A stretch of 18,178 nucleotides of DNA from an uncultured Porphyromonadaceae bacterium (GTDB lineage Bacteria; Bacteroidota; Bacteroidia; Bacteroidales; Muribaculaceae): positions 1 through 18,178 of the forward strand of contig CAMWZE010000006.1 in NCBI GenBank assembly GCA_947178685.1. The letters run 5' to 3'. Under the pieces are notes generated by a model. That model was given only the letters and a program-made list of their open reading frames with translations. It was not told where the DNA came from and made no database searches. How positions within the stretch are numbered: position 1 is the stretch's first letter; the number at the start of each line of letters is the position of its first letter. Shown here piece by piece: positions 7,429-15,142 of this stretch. The translations under genes and the position numbers were made by a program.

Positions 7429-9720
7429 ATGAACAAGATAAGTCGACTCTCCGGAGTCATCACACTATGCTTAGCCGCTATCGCTCCTATCTTCACATCC
7501 TGTGAAGATGAAACTTATGATACGCAGCAATACAGTGGCGGAGTAAACCTCAACGTCTGGGGACCACGCCCTGTCGCTCGTGGCGGCGAGCTCCGCTTCT
7601 TAGGTTCCGGAATGAACCGTATAACCTCTATCTCTATCCCCGGATCAGGAGAAGTGACCGATATCAAGGTAATCTCCGACGAGGAGATCCGCATCACTGT
7701 GCCTCAGACAGCTGAGCCGGGCAAAGTGACACTACATTATTCCGGTGGTGAGATCACATCACTCACCTCACTCTCCTTCACTGAGCCTATCTCTCTTGAT
7801 GAGATTTCTCCCATCACTGTGAAACCGGGCGAGACCGTTACTCTGAAAGGTGATTACCTTAACCTTATCTCTGAAGTAATCTTCACCGATAATGTCTCCG
7901 TGACTGAGGATAATTTCATCAACCACACCCGTCAGGAGATATCTCTCACAGTGCCTGAGGAGGCTCAATCGGGCCAGATCATTATAAGCGACGGAGAGAC
8001 ACCGATTCCTAACATGATCTATTCGGAACAGGAGATCACCGTGGTGCTCCCCTCCGTAGATAAGACTCTCGACCTCACCGGAGCCAAACCGGGCGAGACC
8101 GTTACAATCACAGTTAAAGATCTCAGTCTTGTGAAAGAGGTGCTGATGCCGGATGGCTCAAGCGTTGAGTTTGATGTTGAAGACGATAAGCTTTCCTTCG
8201 TGCTACCGGCCGACATCTGCGACGGCACAATCTGCGTAGTGCCTGCTTCCGGTGTGAAAGTGGCTGTGGCTACCATTGGTGTGGCTCTCCCGGCCGAGGT
8301 GACTGCCGATCCGGGTGAAGGTATCTGGAGCGGTGATGTAATCCGGTTCAAGGGTGTCAACATGGAGCTCGTCACCGGCGTTACATTCCCCAACGTTGCT
8401 GATGCCGTCACTCCCTCAGATGTGACTTCAACTGAAATCACTGTCACTGTGCCTGATGGCGCTCAAAGTGGCAACGTGATTCTTCACACTGCATCCGGCG
8501 GCGCTGTCGATGTAGCGGTAAGCACCGTCAAACCTGAAGCTGTCGGTTATAATCCGGCTCCCGCTCCTCTCGCTTCCGAGCTCACCGTGACAGGACGCAA
8601 CCTTTCGCATGTGGCTCAGATTACATTCGGTGGTGCAGTCAGTGTAGATGTTGCTGCTCCCGGCGACTCTGAATTCAAGGTATCCATACCGGCTACCCTC
8701 TCCGCAGGAGCTAATACCATAATGCTTACGCTCACCAACGGCGAGACTGTGGAGTGTGACGCCATCGAGCTCACCGCTCCTGAATGTGCCTATGCCACCG
8801 AACTTCCGGCTGATGATGCCGAGATCAACGCCGGTGAGATATTCACTGTCACAATCGCCAATGCCGATCGTCTCACAGGCGTGCAGGTAAACGGTGCCGA
8901 CGTTCAATATATTCTCAACGGCACACGCCTGATTGTTCAGGTGCCTGAGTCTGCCGGAAAGAACTCTACCTTTACACTTCTCTCTTCAAATGGCTCTATC
9001 TCTTATCCTATCACCTTCATTCCTGCCACTCATGTAGAAAACGTAATCTTCTCCGAGGTGCGCGATCTTGGCTCATGGGCCGGCGAAGGCGACGGTGGTG
9101 CTTTCCGTCTCTATAAGGAATCATTCAAAGACGTTCCGGCCGGTGCTAAACTTGTGTTCCACATTGCTCCCTATGCCTACACACAGCTTCAGCTCAACGA
9201 TGCCAACTGGGGACAGATGGAGATGCTCGTCCCTGACCAATCAGCCTCCACTGCCGAATTTGTGCTCACTGCCGATATCTTGAACCGGATCCTCACCACT
9301 GACGACGGATGGTCTGACACTGCTATGGTGATTCAGGGCGAAGGCACAATCGTAAGCAAAGTGCATATCGAATGGGAAAATTCTCTCGAGACGGTTATCT
9401 GGAATGCCGGCTGGACCTGCTCCGGCTGGGGTGGCAACCAGGATCTGGCATGGGGTGGCTATGACTGGAGCTCTGTGAAACAGGGCACCGTGATGCGACT
9501 TTACCTTACCTCTACCGTAGGCGATGACTGGTGGTGTGTATCTCTCCGTCACGGCGATGGTTGGAATGCGCTTCCCGATCCGATCCCAAGTCAGTATGAC
9601 AACCCCGGTTCTCCCCTTGAGGTAGTACTCACGGCCGATGTTCTCGCCGACCTCGTGGCCAACGGTGGCCTCGTGATAACCGGTAGCGAATATCAGCTCG
9701 ACAAGATCACACTCGAATAA
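7429..9720 (+). CDS. Large multi-TIG surface lipoprotein with tandem C-terminal domains
   Basis: The start is set at ATG 7429, because MNKISRLSGVITLCLAA leads directly into a signal peptide with lipobox FTSC (Cys25). An in-frame ATG at 7375 would add 18 residues ahead of it and disturb the signal. The mature N-terminus EDETYD is acidic, suggesting surface exposure. About six Ig-like IPT/TIG modules of roughly 80 residues run from 39 to 535, with recurring motifs such as VKPGETVTLKGDYL, AKPGETVTITVKDL and VTVPDGAQSGN. Two related domains follow at about 536-650 and 652-763. Both end in a similar way (FVLTADILNRIL...KVHIEWE and VVLTADVLADLV...KITLE). Both are Trp/Tyr-rich and predicted here to be beta-sandwiches. 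At 763 residues it is longer than the usual SGBP. The likely role is a long-stalked mannan-binding protein. No catalytic motif is recognised. Confidence 0.8.
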   Translation: MNKISRLSGVITLCLAAIAPIFTSCEDETYDTQQYSGGVNLNVWGPRPVARGGELRFLGSGMNRITSISIPGSGEVTDIKVISDEEIRITVPQTAEPGKVTLHYSGGEITSLTSLSFTEPISLDEISPITVKPGETVTLKGDYLNLISEVIFTDNVSVTEDNFINHTRQEISLTVPEEAQSGQIIISDGETPIPNMIYSEQEITVVLPSVDKTLDLTGAKPGETVTITVKDLSLVKEVLMPDGSSVEFDVEDDKLSFVLPADICDGTICVVPASGVKVAVATIGVALPAEVTADPGEGIWSGDVIRFKGVNMELVTGVTFPNVADAVTPSDVTSTEITVTVPDGAQSGNVILHTASGGAVDVAVSTVKPEAVGYNPAPAPLASELTVTGRNLSHVAQITFGGAVSVDVAAPGDSEFKVSIPATLSAGANTIMLTLTNGETVECDAIELTAPECAYATELPADDAEINAGEIFTVTIANADRLTGVQVNGADVQYILNGTRLIVQVPESAGKNSTFTLLSSNGSISYPITFIPATHVENVIFSEVRDLGSWAGEGDGGAFRLYKESFKDVPAGAKLVFHIAPYAYTQLQLNDANWGQMEMLVPDQSASTAEFVLTADILNRILTTDDGWSDTAMVIQGEGTIVSKVHIEWENSLETVIWNAGWTCSGWGGNQDLAWGGYDWSSVKQGTVMRLYLTSTVGDDWWCVSLRHGDGWNALPDPIPSQYDNPGSPLEVVLTADVLADLVANGGLVITGSEYQLDKITLE
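7822..8105 (+). repeat. Exact 20-bp direct repeat in two TIG modules
   Basis: AAACCGGGCGAGACCGTTAC occurs at 7822-7841 and again at 8086-8105, encoding the KPGETVT strand of the second and third TIG modules. Exact identity at DNA level over 20 bases, with divergence on both sides, suggests duplication or gene conversion between modules. Confidence 0.8.
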
Positions 9721-9742
9721 CCCAATAACTGTTTCATAAGAT

Positions 9743-11161
9743 ATGAAAACCATAGCATCATATATTCTCGCTGCGATGGCTGCCACGGCCTTCATCTCGT
9801 GTGACGACTCTCACAAACCGGATTGGAGCGAGACAGAGCCTTTCAATCTCTCGATATCCTCTGTCTCTATCTCAGACGGTGCCACTGTGAGCGCCTCAAC
9901 CGGGTCAATCGAGGTGGTGTATAGTGAAAATATCGCTATCAACTCTCTCGTGAATATTACCCTTAACTCCACCGATATCTCATCGGTGGTTGTTGAGGAT
10001 GGCAACAAACTTGTGGCCACAGTGTCGCTGCAACCGGCCACAGACTATATTTTCAATATTCCGTCACGGGCAGTAGCCGGTGTGGGTTCAAAAACCTTCG
10101 CTCCGGAGGTGACTATCAATTTCCGCACCGATGGAACCGCTCCTGCTCCTACCGATAAGGTGATTGATAAGTCGCTGCTAACCACTACCCTTACCAATGC
10201 TGCTGCTTCCGACAAGGCTAAGGCTGTATATCAGCTACTTGTCGATAACTATGGCAATCATCAGCTCTCCGGAGCTATGGGTCAGGTGGCGTGGGCCACG
10301 GAGTTCTGCGACTATATCTTCGACTCCACCGGTAAATATCCCGCCATTGTAGGTTTCGACTACATCCACCTCGCATCCTCTCCCGCCAACTGGATTGACT
10401 ATGGCGACATCACTCCGGTGAAGAATGCCTGGGAAGCCGGTAGCATTCCGGCAATGACCTGGCATTGGAATGTGCCTAAATCGGAAGATGATCCCTCTCT
10501 CGGCTATGATGCAAAGTCTGATGCCTTCAGTGCCGCAAATGTACTTGTGGAGGGCACTTGGGAAAACCGCGTGGCCACAGCCGATGTGGAGAAACTCGCC
10601 GGCTATCTCAAACTGCTCAAGGATGCCGACATACCTGTGCTATGGCGTCCCATCCATGAAGCGGCCGGCGACTACACATGGGGTTCTTGGTTCTGGTGGG
10701 GCAATTCCGGCGTGGAGACCACCAAGGAGCTTTGGAAATGGCTGCGCAATAAACTTGAGAATGAATATGGACTCGACAATCTCATCTGGGTGTGGACCGT
10801 ACAGACCTCCGACGAGGGTAAACCGGCCGACCTATCCAAGATCAAGGCGGCATATCCCGGTGATGAGCTGGTCGACATAGTCGGTGCCGATCTCTATCTC
10901 GAGCCTTTGTCAAATTCAGTCGAAAATTTCCGTCTTCTATATGACCTCACAGGCGGAAAGAAAATAGTGGCTCTCTCGGAGTGTGGCAATCTTCTTGACG
11001 TTGAGTCGGCTTTCAGCCAAGGCGCTCTCTGGAGCTATTTCATGGGTTGGTATGACCTCAAGGATGGAGCTTACGGCTTCCACGAATGGAACACTGCCGG
11101 CGAATGGAAAACCGTGCTCGACAATCCGCTGGTTCTTAACCGGGGTGACTTCCGGTTCTGA
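9743..11161 (+). CDS. Endo-beta-1,4-mannanase, GH26, with N-terminal Ig-like domain
   Basis: A 472-residue lipoprotein (lipobox FISC, Cys20, then DDSHKPD, acidic). An Ig-like domain of the Big_5 type covers about 30-130 (ISDGATVSASTGSIEVVYSENI). The GH26 barrel covers about 140-472. The catalytic acid is Glu306 in the motif WRPIHEAAGDYTWGSWFWWG, and the nucleophile is Glu413 in VALSECGN. Both fit the family, in which acid and nucleophile lie at the ends of strands 4 and 7. FDYIHLASSP and MTWHWNVP are further GH26 features. The acidic residues after Cys and the spacer domain suggest display on the outer surface, where it would make the first cuts in mannan. The gene follows the large TIG gene by 22 bases. 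Endo mode is inferred from architecture, not shown. Confidence 0.92.
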   Translation: MKTIASYILAAMAATAFISCDDSHKPDWSETEPFNLSISSVSISDGATVSASTGSIEVVYSENIAINSLVNITLNSTDISSVVVEDGNKLVATVSLQPATDYIFNIPSRAVAGVGSKTFAPEVTINFRTDGTAPAPTDKVIDKSLLTTTLTNAAASDKAKAVYQLLVDNYGNHQLSGAMGQVAWATEFCDYIFDSTGKYPAIVGFDYIHLASSPANWIDYGDITPVKNAWEAGSIPAMTWHWNVPKSEDDPSLGYDAKSDAFSAANVLVEGTWENRVATADVEKLAGYLKLLKDADIPVLWRPIHEAAGDYTWGSWFWWGNSGVETTKELWKWLRNKLENEYGLDNLIWVWTVQTSDEGKPADLSKIKAAYPGDELVDIVGADLYLEPLSNSVENFRLLYDLTGGKKIVALSECGNLLDVESAFSQGALWSYFMGWYDLKDGAYGFHEWNTAGEWKTVLDNPLVLNRGDFRF

Positions 11162-11241
11162 CAACATCTCAATTTTTACAGGTAAAGAGAATCCCGGCCA
11201 CTATAGCCGATAACTCGTTGCAAACAGGTTCAATTTCAGGC

Positions 11242-11277
11242 GTCCGGAGCCGCGGGTCCGGCTCTCACGACTCCGGA
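11242..11277 (+). other. Hairpin between the two GH26 genes, attenuator-like
   Basis: The 179-base gap 11162-11340 contains a GC-rich structured stretch. GAGCCG (11247-11252) pairs with CGGCTC (11259-11264). An alternative outer stem pairs TCCGGAG (11243-11249) with CTCCGGA (11271-11277). It is followed by TGCTATTTTTCTCTCTCC, a pyrimidine-rich tail. It could be a partial terminator or an RNA processing site that lowers or resets expression of the downstream cytoplasmic and periplasmic genes. No TAnnTTTG promoter is seen in the gap. Confidence 0.45.
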
Positions 11278-11340
11278 TGCTATTTTTCTCTCTCCATATT
11301 CCTCTCTCCAATCGTAAAACTATCCCCTGACATTAAAAGA

Positions 11341-12435
11341 ATGAAAACAGCTATAAAGATATTCGCCGCCACAATGCTACTCACGGCATGCGGCCATTCC
11401 AAGAATCAAGACTCTGAAACGGCTTCAACCCAAACTCCGGCGGAGGCTATGATTCAACTCCTCGATTCTACCGTTAATTCCGGTCGCTTCTATTTCGGCC
11501 ACCACGACGACTCTGCCTATGGCTTCGATTGGAAATATGAGAAAGAGGGTTCCGACGTGAAAGCTGTCACCGGAGAGTATCCGGGGCTCATGAGCTGGGA
11601 TCTCGGAATGATTGAGCTCGACTCCACTGCCAATCTCGATGGTGTTCCCTTCTCTTTTATGGCCGAGGAGATAGCCGCTCAAAATGCAAGGGGCGGAATC
11701 AACACCCTTAGCTGGCACCTGCGTAATCCATCAAACGGCGGCGACTCCTGGAATGTCTCCGCATCTCCGCTTAAGGAACTCAATACCAACAAGGCACTCT
11801 CCGACACACTCGACATCTGGATCTCCCGTGCCGCCGACTTTATCCTCTCGCTGAAGGATAGCGAAGGCAACCGGATTCCTGTCATTTTCCGTCCCTGGCA
11901 TGAGAACACCGGCAATTGGTTCTGGTGGGGAGCCGCAAATGCCACTCCTCAGGAATATATCGACATCTGGAAACGCACCCGGAATATATTCGATGAGAAG
12001 GGTGTCGACAATGTTGTATGGGCTTATTCTCCCGGCACTATCCCTTCAGCTGAAGATTATCTCGTCACATATCCCGGTGATGAATATATAGATATATTGG
12101 GAAGCGACATTTATCATTACGGCGATGAACCCGGACTGGATGAATACCGCAACAGTGTTGCCGCTCAACTATCTTTTGTAGGGGAAGAGGCCAAGAAACG
12201 TGGAAAGATTCTCGCATTCACCGAGACCGGTCTTGAGGGTGTCACCAACGACAGCTGGTTTACCGAAGTGCTACTTCCTCTTGTTGAGAATCAACCTGTG
12301 GCTTACGTCTGTGTATGGCGTAATGCCAATAAGGAGGAGAAGGCCCGCCACTACTACGCCCCATTCCCGGGACATCCGGCAGAAAGCGATTTCCGTAAAT
12401 TCCACGACAATCCAAAAACAATCTTCGTAAAATAA
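11341..12435 (+). CDS. GH26 beta-mannanase, compact lipoprotein (likely mannobiose-releasing)
   Basis: The start is ATG 11341, giving 364 residues with signal peptide MKTAIKIFAATMLLTAC and Cys17. The frame is open further upstream, but those residues do not form a signal. The GH26 barrel has FYFGHHDDSAYG near the start. The catalytic acid is Glu188 in IFRPWHENTGNWFWWG and the nucleophile is Glu295 in LAFTETGLEG. SWHLRNP and DILGSDIYHYG are further family features. It has no extra domain. The residues after Cys (GHSKNQD) lack the early acidic cluster seen in the other lipoproteins here, so it may stay in the periplasm. In Bacteroides mannan systems such a second GH26 converts imported oligomers to mannobiose. 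That function fits the next three genes but is inferred. Confidence 0.92.
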   Translation: MKTAIKIFAATMLLTACGHSKNQDSETASTQTPAEAMIQLLDSTVNSGRFYFGHHDDSAYGFDWKYEKEGSDVKAVTGEYPGLMSWDLGMIELDSTANLDGVPFSFMAEEIAAQNARGGINTLSWHLRNPSNGGDSWNVSASPLKELNTNKALSDTLDIWISRAADFILSLKDSEGNRIPVIFRPWHENTGNWFWWGAANATPQEYIDIWKRTRNIFDEKGVDNVVWAYSPGTIPSAEDYLVTYPGDEYIDILGSDIYHYGDEPGLDEYRNSVAAQLSFVGEEAKKRGKILAFTETGLEGVTNDSWFTEVLLPLVENQPVAYVCVWRNANKEEKARHYYAPFPGHPAESDFRKFHDNPKTIFVK

Positions 12436-12473
12436 ATTTCTTTCATAGGAATAATCTCCTGTTAAATAATTAC

Positions 12474-12487
12474 CCCTCTGCAGAGGG
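12474..12487. other. 14-bp palindrome between GH26 and GH130 genes
   Basis: CCCTCTGCAGAGGG is a perfect palindrome in the 72-base gap 12436-12507. It could form a 5-bp stem with a TGCA loop. No T-run follows. It may be an RNA processing site or a weak protein site. It stands between the last exported product and the first cytoplasmic enzyme. Confidence 0.35.
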
Positions 12488-12507
12488 ATTCTCTAAGTTT
12501 ACACATC

Positions 12508-13695
12508 ATGAATATATTCGAATACAGAAAAGACCTTATCCTCGGCCGCTACGAGGAACTGATCACCCGTCCTAACACTCCCGTGGAGGGAAACGGAATA
12601 TTTGAGAGATACCGGAATCCGGTGGTGACCGCTGAAATGGTGCCCCCTTATTGGAAATATGATTTTAATCCTGCCTCCAATCCCTTCTTTATGGAGCGCA
12701 TCGGTTGCAATGCCACTCTCAACTCCGGCGCCATCAAATGGGGCGACAATTATGTGATTGTGGTTAGAGTTGAAGGCAACGACCGTAAATCATTTTTCGC
12801 CATCGCCGAGAGTCCGACAGGTATCGACAATTTCCGCTTCTGGCCTCACCCGATCACTTTGCCCGACACCGATAATCCGGCAACCAACGTCTACGACATG
12901 CGCCTCACCCGACATGAAGATGGCTGGATCTACGGCCTTTTCTGCGTGGAGCGTCATGATGACTCCAAGCCCGGCGACCTCTCTGCCGCCACTGCGGCTT
13001 GTGGCATTGCCCGCACAAAAGACCTCGTGAACTGGGAACGTCTCCCTGACCTCAAAAGCAAGTCGCAGCAGCGGAATGTGGTGCTTCATCCGGAGTTCGT
13101 AAATGGTAAGTATGCGCTTTACACCCGTCCTCAGGACGGCTTTATCGACACCGGCAGTGGCGGTGGCATCGGATGGGCTCTTGTCGACGATATCTGTAAT
13201 GCAGAGATAGATAAGGAGATTATAATCGACTCCCGTTATTACCACACCATCAAGGAGGTGAAGAATGGTGAAGGCCCCCACCCTATCAAGACCCGACGTG
13301 GCTGGCTGCATCTCGCCCACGGAGTAAGAGGTTGTGCTTCCGGACTCCGTTATGTGCTATATCTCTACATGACCTCTCTTGAGGAGCCTTGGAAAAAGAT
13401 AGCCTCACCCGGCGGCTACTTTATGGCCCCGATTGGTGATGAATATATAGGCGATGTGATGAATGTGCTTTTCGCCAACGGATGGATTGCAGACGAAGAC
13501 GGCAAGGTGTTTATCTATTACGCTTCATCCGACACCCGTATGCACGTAGCCACCTCCACGATTGATCGTCTCGTAGATTACTGCTTCAATACCCCGCAGG
13601 ATGGTCTCACCACGAGCGAATCGGTAAAGACGCTCAACCGGCTTATCGATTCCAATCTCAAGATCATTGATCCGAACAACTTCACCAAAATCTAA
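12508..13695 (+). CDS. 4-O-beta-D-mannosyl-D-glucose phosphorylase, GH130_1
   Basis: A 395-residue cytoplasmic enzyme without signal peptide. It splits beta-1,4-mannosyl-glucose with inorganic phosphate into alpha-mannose-1-phosphate and glucose. GH130 features are [80 protein letters not shown] and the C-terminal [14 protein letters not shown]. The Asp in YDMR is residue 130. It corresponds by motif to the catalytic general acid of the Bacteroides fragilis enzyme (reported as Asp131), and the basic residues of PIKTRRGW are in the phosphate-binding part of the fold. Length matches subfamily 1. The gene is 9 bases before the symporter gene. The adjacent epimerase strongly supports mannosyl-glucose rather than mannooligosaccharide as substrate. 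Confidence 0.93.
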   Translation: MNIFEYRKDLILGRYEELITRPNTPVEGNGIFERYRNPVVTAEMVPPYWKYDFNPASNPFFMERIGCNATLNSGAIKWGDNYVIVVRVEGNDRKSFFAIAESPTGIDNFRFWPHPITLPDTDNPATNVYDMRLTRHEDGWIYGLFCVERHDDSKPGDLSAATAACGIARTKDLVNWERLPDLKSKSQQRNVVLHPEFVNGKYALYTRPQDGFIDTGSGGGIGWALVDDICNAEIDKEIIIDSRYYHTIKEVKNGEGPHPIKTRRGWLHLAHGVRGCASGLRYVLYLYMTSLEEPWKKIASPGGYFMAPIGDEYIGDVMNVLFANGWIADEDGKVFIYYASSDTRMHVATSTIDRLVDYCFNTPQDGLTTSESVKTLNRLIDSNLKIIDPNNFTKI

Positions 13696-13704
13696 CATCT
13701 ATCA

Positions 13705-15138
13705 ATGGCTTCATTAAGTGAAAAAATAGGATACGGATTCGGCGACATGGCGTCATCCATGTTCTGGAAAGTATTCAGCTACTATCTCCCTTTCTTCTAT
13801 GCCAATATCTTTGGCATAAGTCTTATCGACACAGGGGTGCTCCTGCTCGTAACCCGTATATGGGATGCTGTCAGCGATCCTATGATGGGCATCATGGCCG
13901 ACCGCACCAAGACACGTTGGGGTAAATACCGCCCTTACCTTCTTTGGGTGGCCGCCCCCTTCTCCATATGCGGCATATTGCTTTTCACTACTCCCGACTG
14001 GGGTTATGGTGCCAAATTGGTGTGGGCATATGTCACTTATATCCTGATGATGACTGTATACACCGGCATCAATGTGCCATACGGTGCCATGCTGGGAGTC
14101 TTGACCGATAACTCGCAGGAGAAGACGGTGTTCTCCTCATTCCGAATGTTTTTCGCTTATGGAGGCTCCTTCATAGCCCTTTTTGCATGGGATCCTTTGT
14201 GCAGCTTGTTCCGCGACAGCTTCGGTTTCTCCCTACAGTCGAGCTGGCAGGCGGCCATGATGGTGATAGCCGTGTGTTGCTTCGTGTTGTTCCTGCTTTG
14301 TTTCCGTCTCACCCGTGAGAAACTCTCCACGGTCTGCACTGCCTCTCTCAGCAGCGACCTCAAGGCCCTTGTCACTAACAAACCTTGGTGGCTGCTCAAT
14401 GGCGCGTCATTATGTTTCAATCTTTTCAGCACCGTCAGAGGGGCCACGGTGGCTTTCTTCTTTGCCGATGTAATCGGTGGCGAGCAGCACATCCACATCT
14501 TCACTCTTTCACTCCTTTTCTACTCCGGTCTCTTCCTTGGAGTGGGTGAAGTAGCGAATATGATCGGTGTGGCCTTGGCAGTGCCGGTGACGGCCAAAAT
14601 CGGCAAGAAACCCACCTTCATTGCAGTCGACATACTGCTCGTGGTTCTGAGTGTAATATTCTTCACTTGTTCCCCGGCCTCCAATGCAGGGTTGCTGCTA
14701 ATGCTTTTGTTGCAGATACTCATATCCGTACTCACGGGAATCATGTCGCCGTTGGTATGGTCAATGTATGCGGATGTGAGCGACTATTCCGAACTAAAGA
14801 CACGCAGTGCCTCCACCGGACTCATCTTCTCCTCTGCCTCCATGGCCCAGAAATTCGGTGGTGCCATCGGTGGTGCTTCCGTGATGTGGCTACTGAATTA
14901 CGCCGGCTATGTGGAGCGTCCCGAAGGTGTGCAGTCGCTTGAGATAGCCCAGCCTGAGAGTGCTCTCTCATGCCTTTGGATGCTTATGACCTTTATCCCG
15001 GCCGGAGTGGCATTGCTTTCACTGATAATTGTATGGCTCTATCCACTTGGCTCCAAAGAGATGCACCACATTGTAGAGAAACTCAAGGCTCAACGTATGT
15101 CACCGGTGGCCGAACCTGAAATCAATTTTGCAGAATAA
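13705..15138 (+). CDS. GPH-family (MFS) oligosaccharide:cation symporter
   Basis: A 477-residue inner-membrane protein with about twelve hydrophobic segments, belonging to the glycoside-pentoside-hexuronide:cation symporter family (MFS_2). The diagnostic loop DPMMGIMADRTKTRWGKYRPYLLW starts at residue 58, after a first helix region opening MASLSEKIGYGFGDMASSMFW. Other family features are TYILMMTVYTGINVPYGAM and the late motif MYADVSDYSELKTRSASTGLIFS. It starts 9 bases after the GH130 stop and ends 4 bases before the epimerase start, so the three are translated together. Its likely load is mannobiose entering the cytoplasm with Na+ or H+. The exact substrate and ion cannot be read from the sequence. 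Confidence 0.92.
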   Translation: MASLSEKIGYGFGDMASSMFWKVFSYYLPFFYANIFGISLIDTGVLLLVTRIWDAVSDPMMGIMADRTKTRWGKYRPYLLWVAAPFSICGILLFTTPDWGYGAKLVWAYVTYILMMTVYTGINVPYGAMLGVLTDNSQEKTVFSSFRMFFAYGGSFIALFAWDPLCSLFRDSFGFSLQSSWQAAMMVIAVCCFVLFLLCFRLTREKLSTVCTASLSSDLKALVTNKPWWLLNGASLCFNLFSTVRGATVAFFFADVIGGEQHIHIFTLSLLFYSGLFLGVGEVANMIGVALAVPVTAKIGKKPTFIAVDILLVVLSVIFFTCSPASNAGLLLMLLLQILISVLTGIMSPLVWSMYADVSDYSELKTRSASTGLIFSSASMAQKFGGAIGGASVMWLLNYAGYVERPEGVQSLEIAQPESALSCLWMLMTFIPAGVALLSLIIVWLYPLGSKEMHHIVEKLKAQRMSPVAEPEINFAE

Positions 15139-15142
15139 CGGT

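Noticed and set aside
8019..8907. Long - strand open frames opposite the large TIG gene.
   Set aside because: They are shadows of a well-supported + strand gene with signal peptide and domain repeats. Their translations are low-complexity Ser/Thr-rich and match nothing I recognise.
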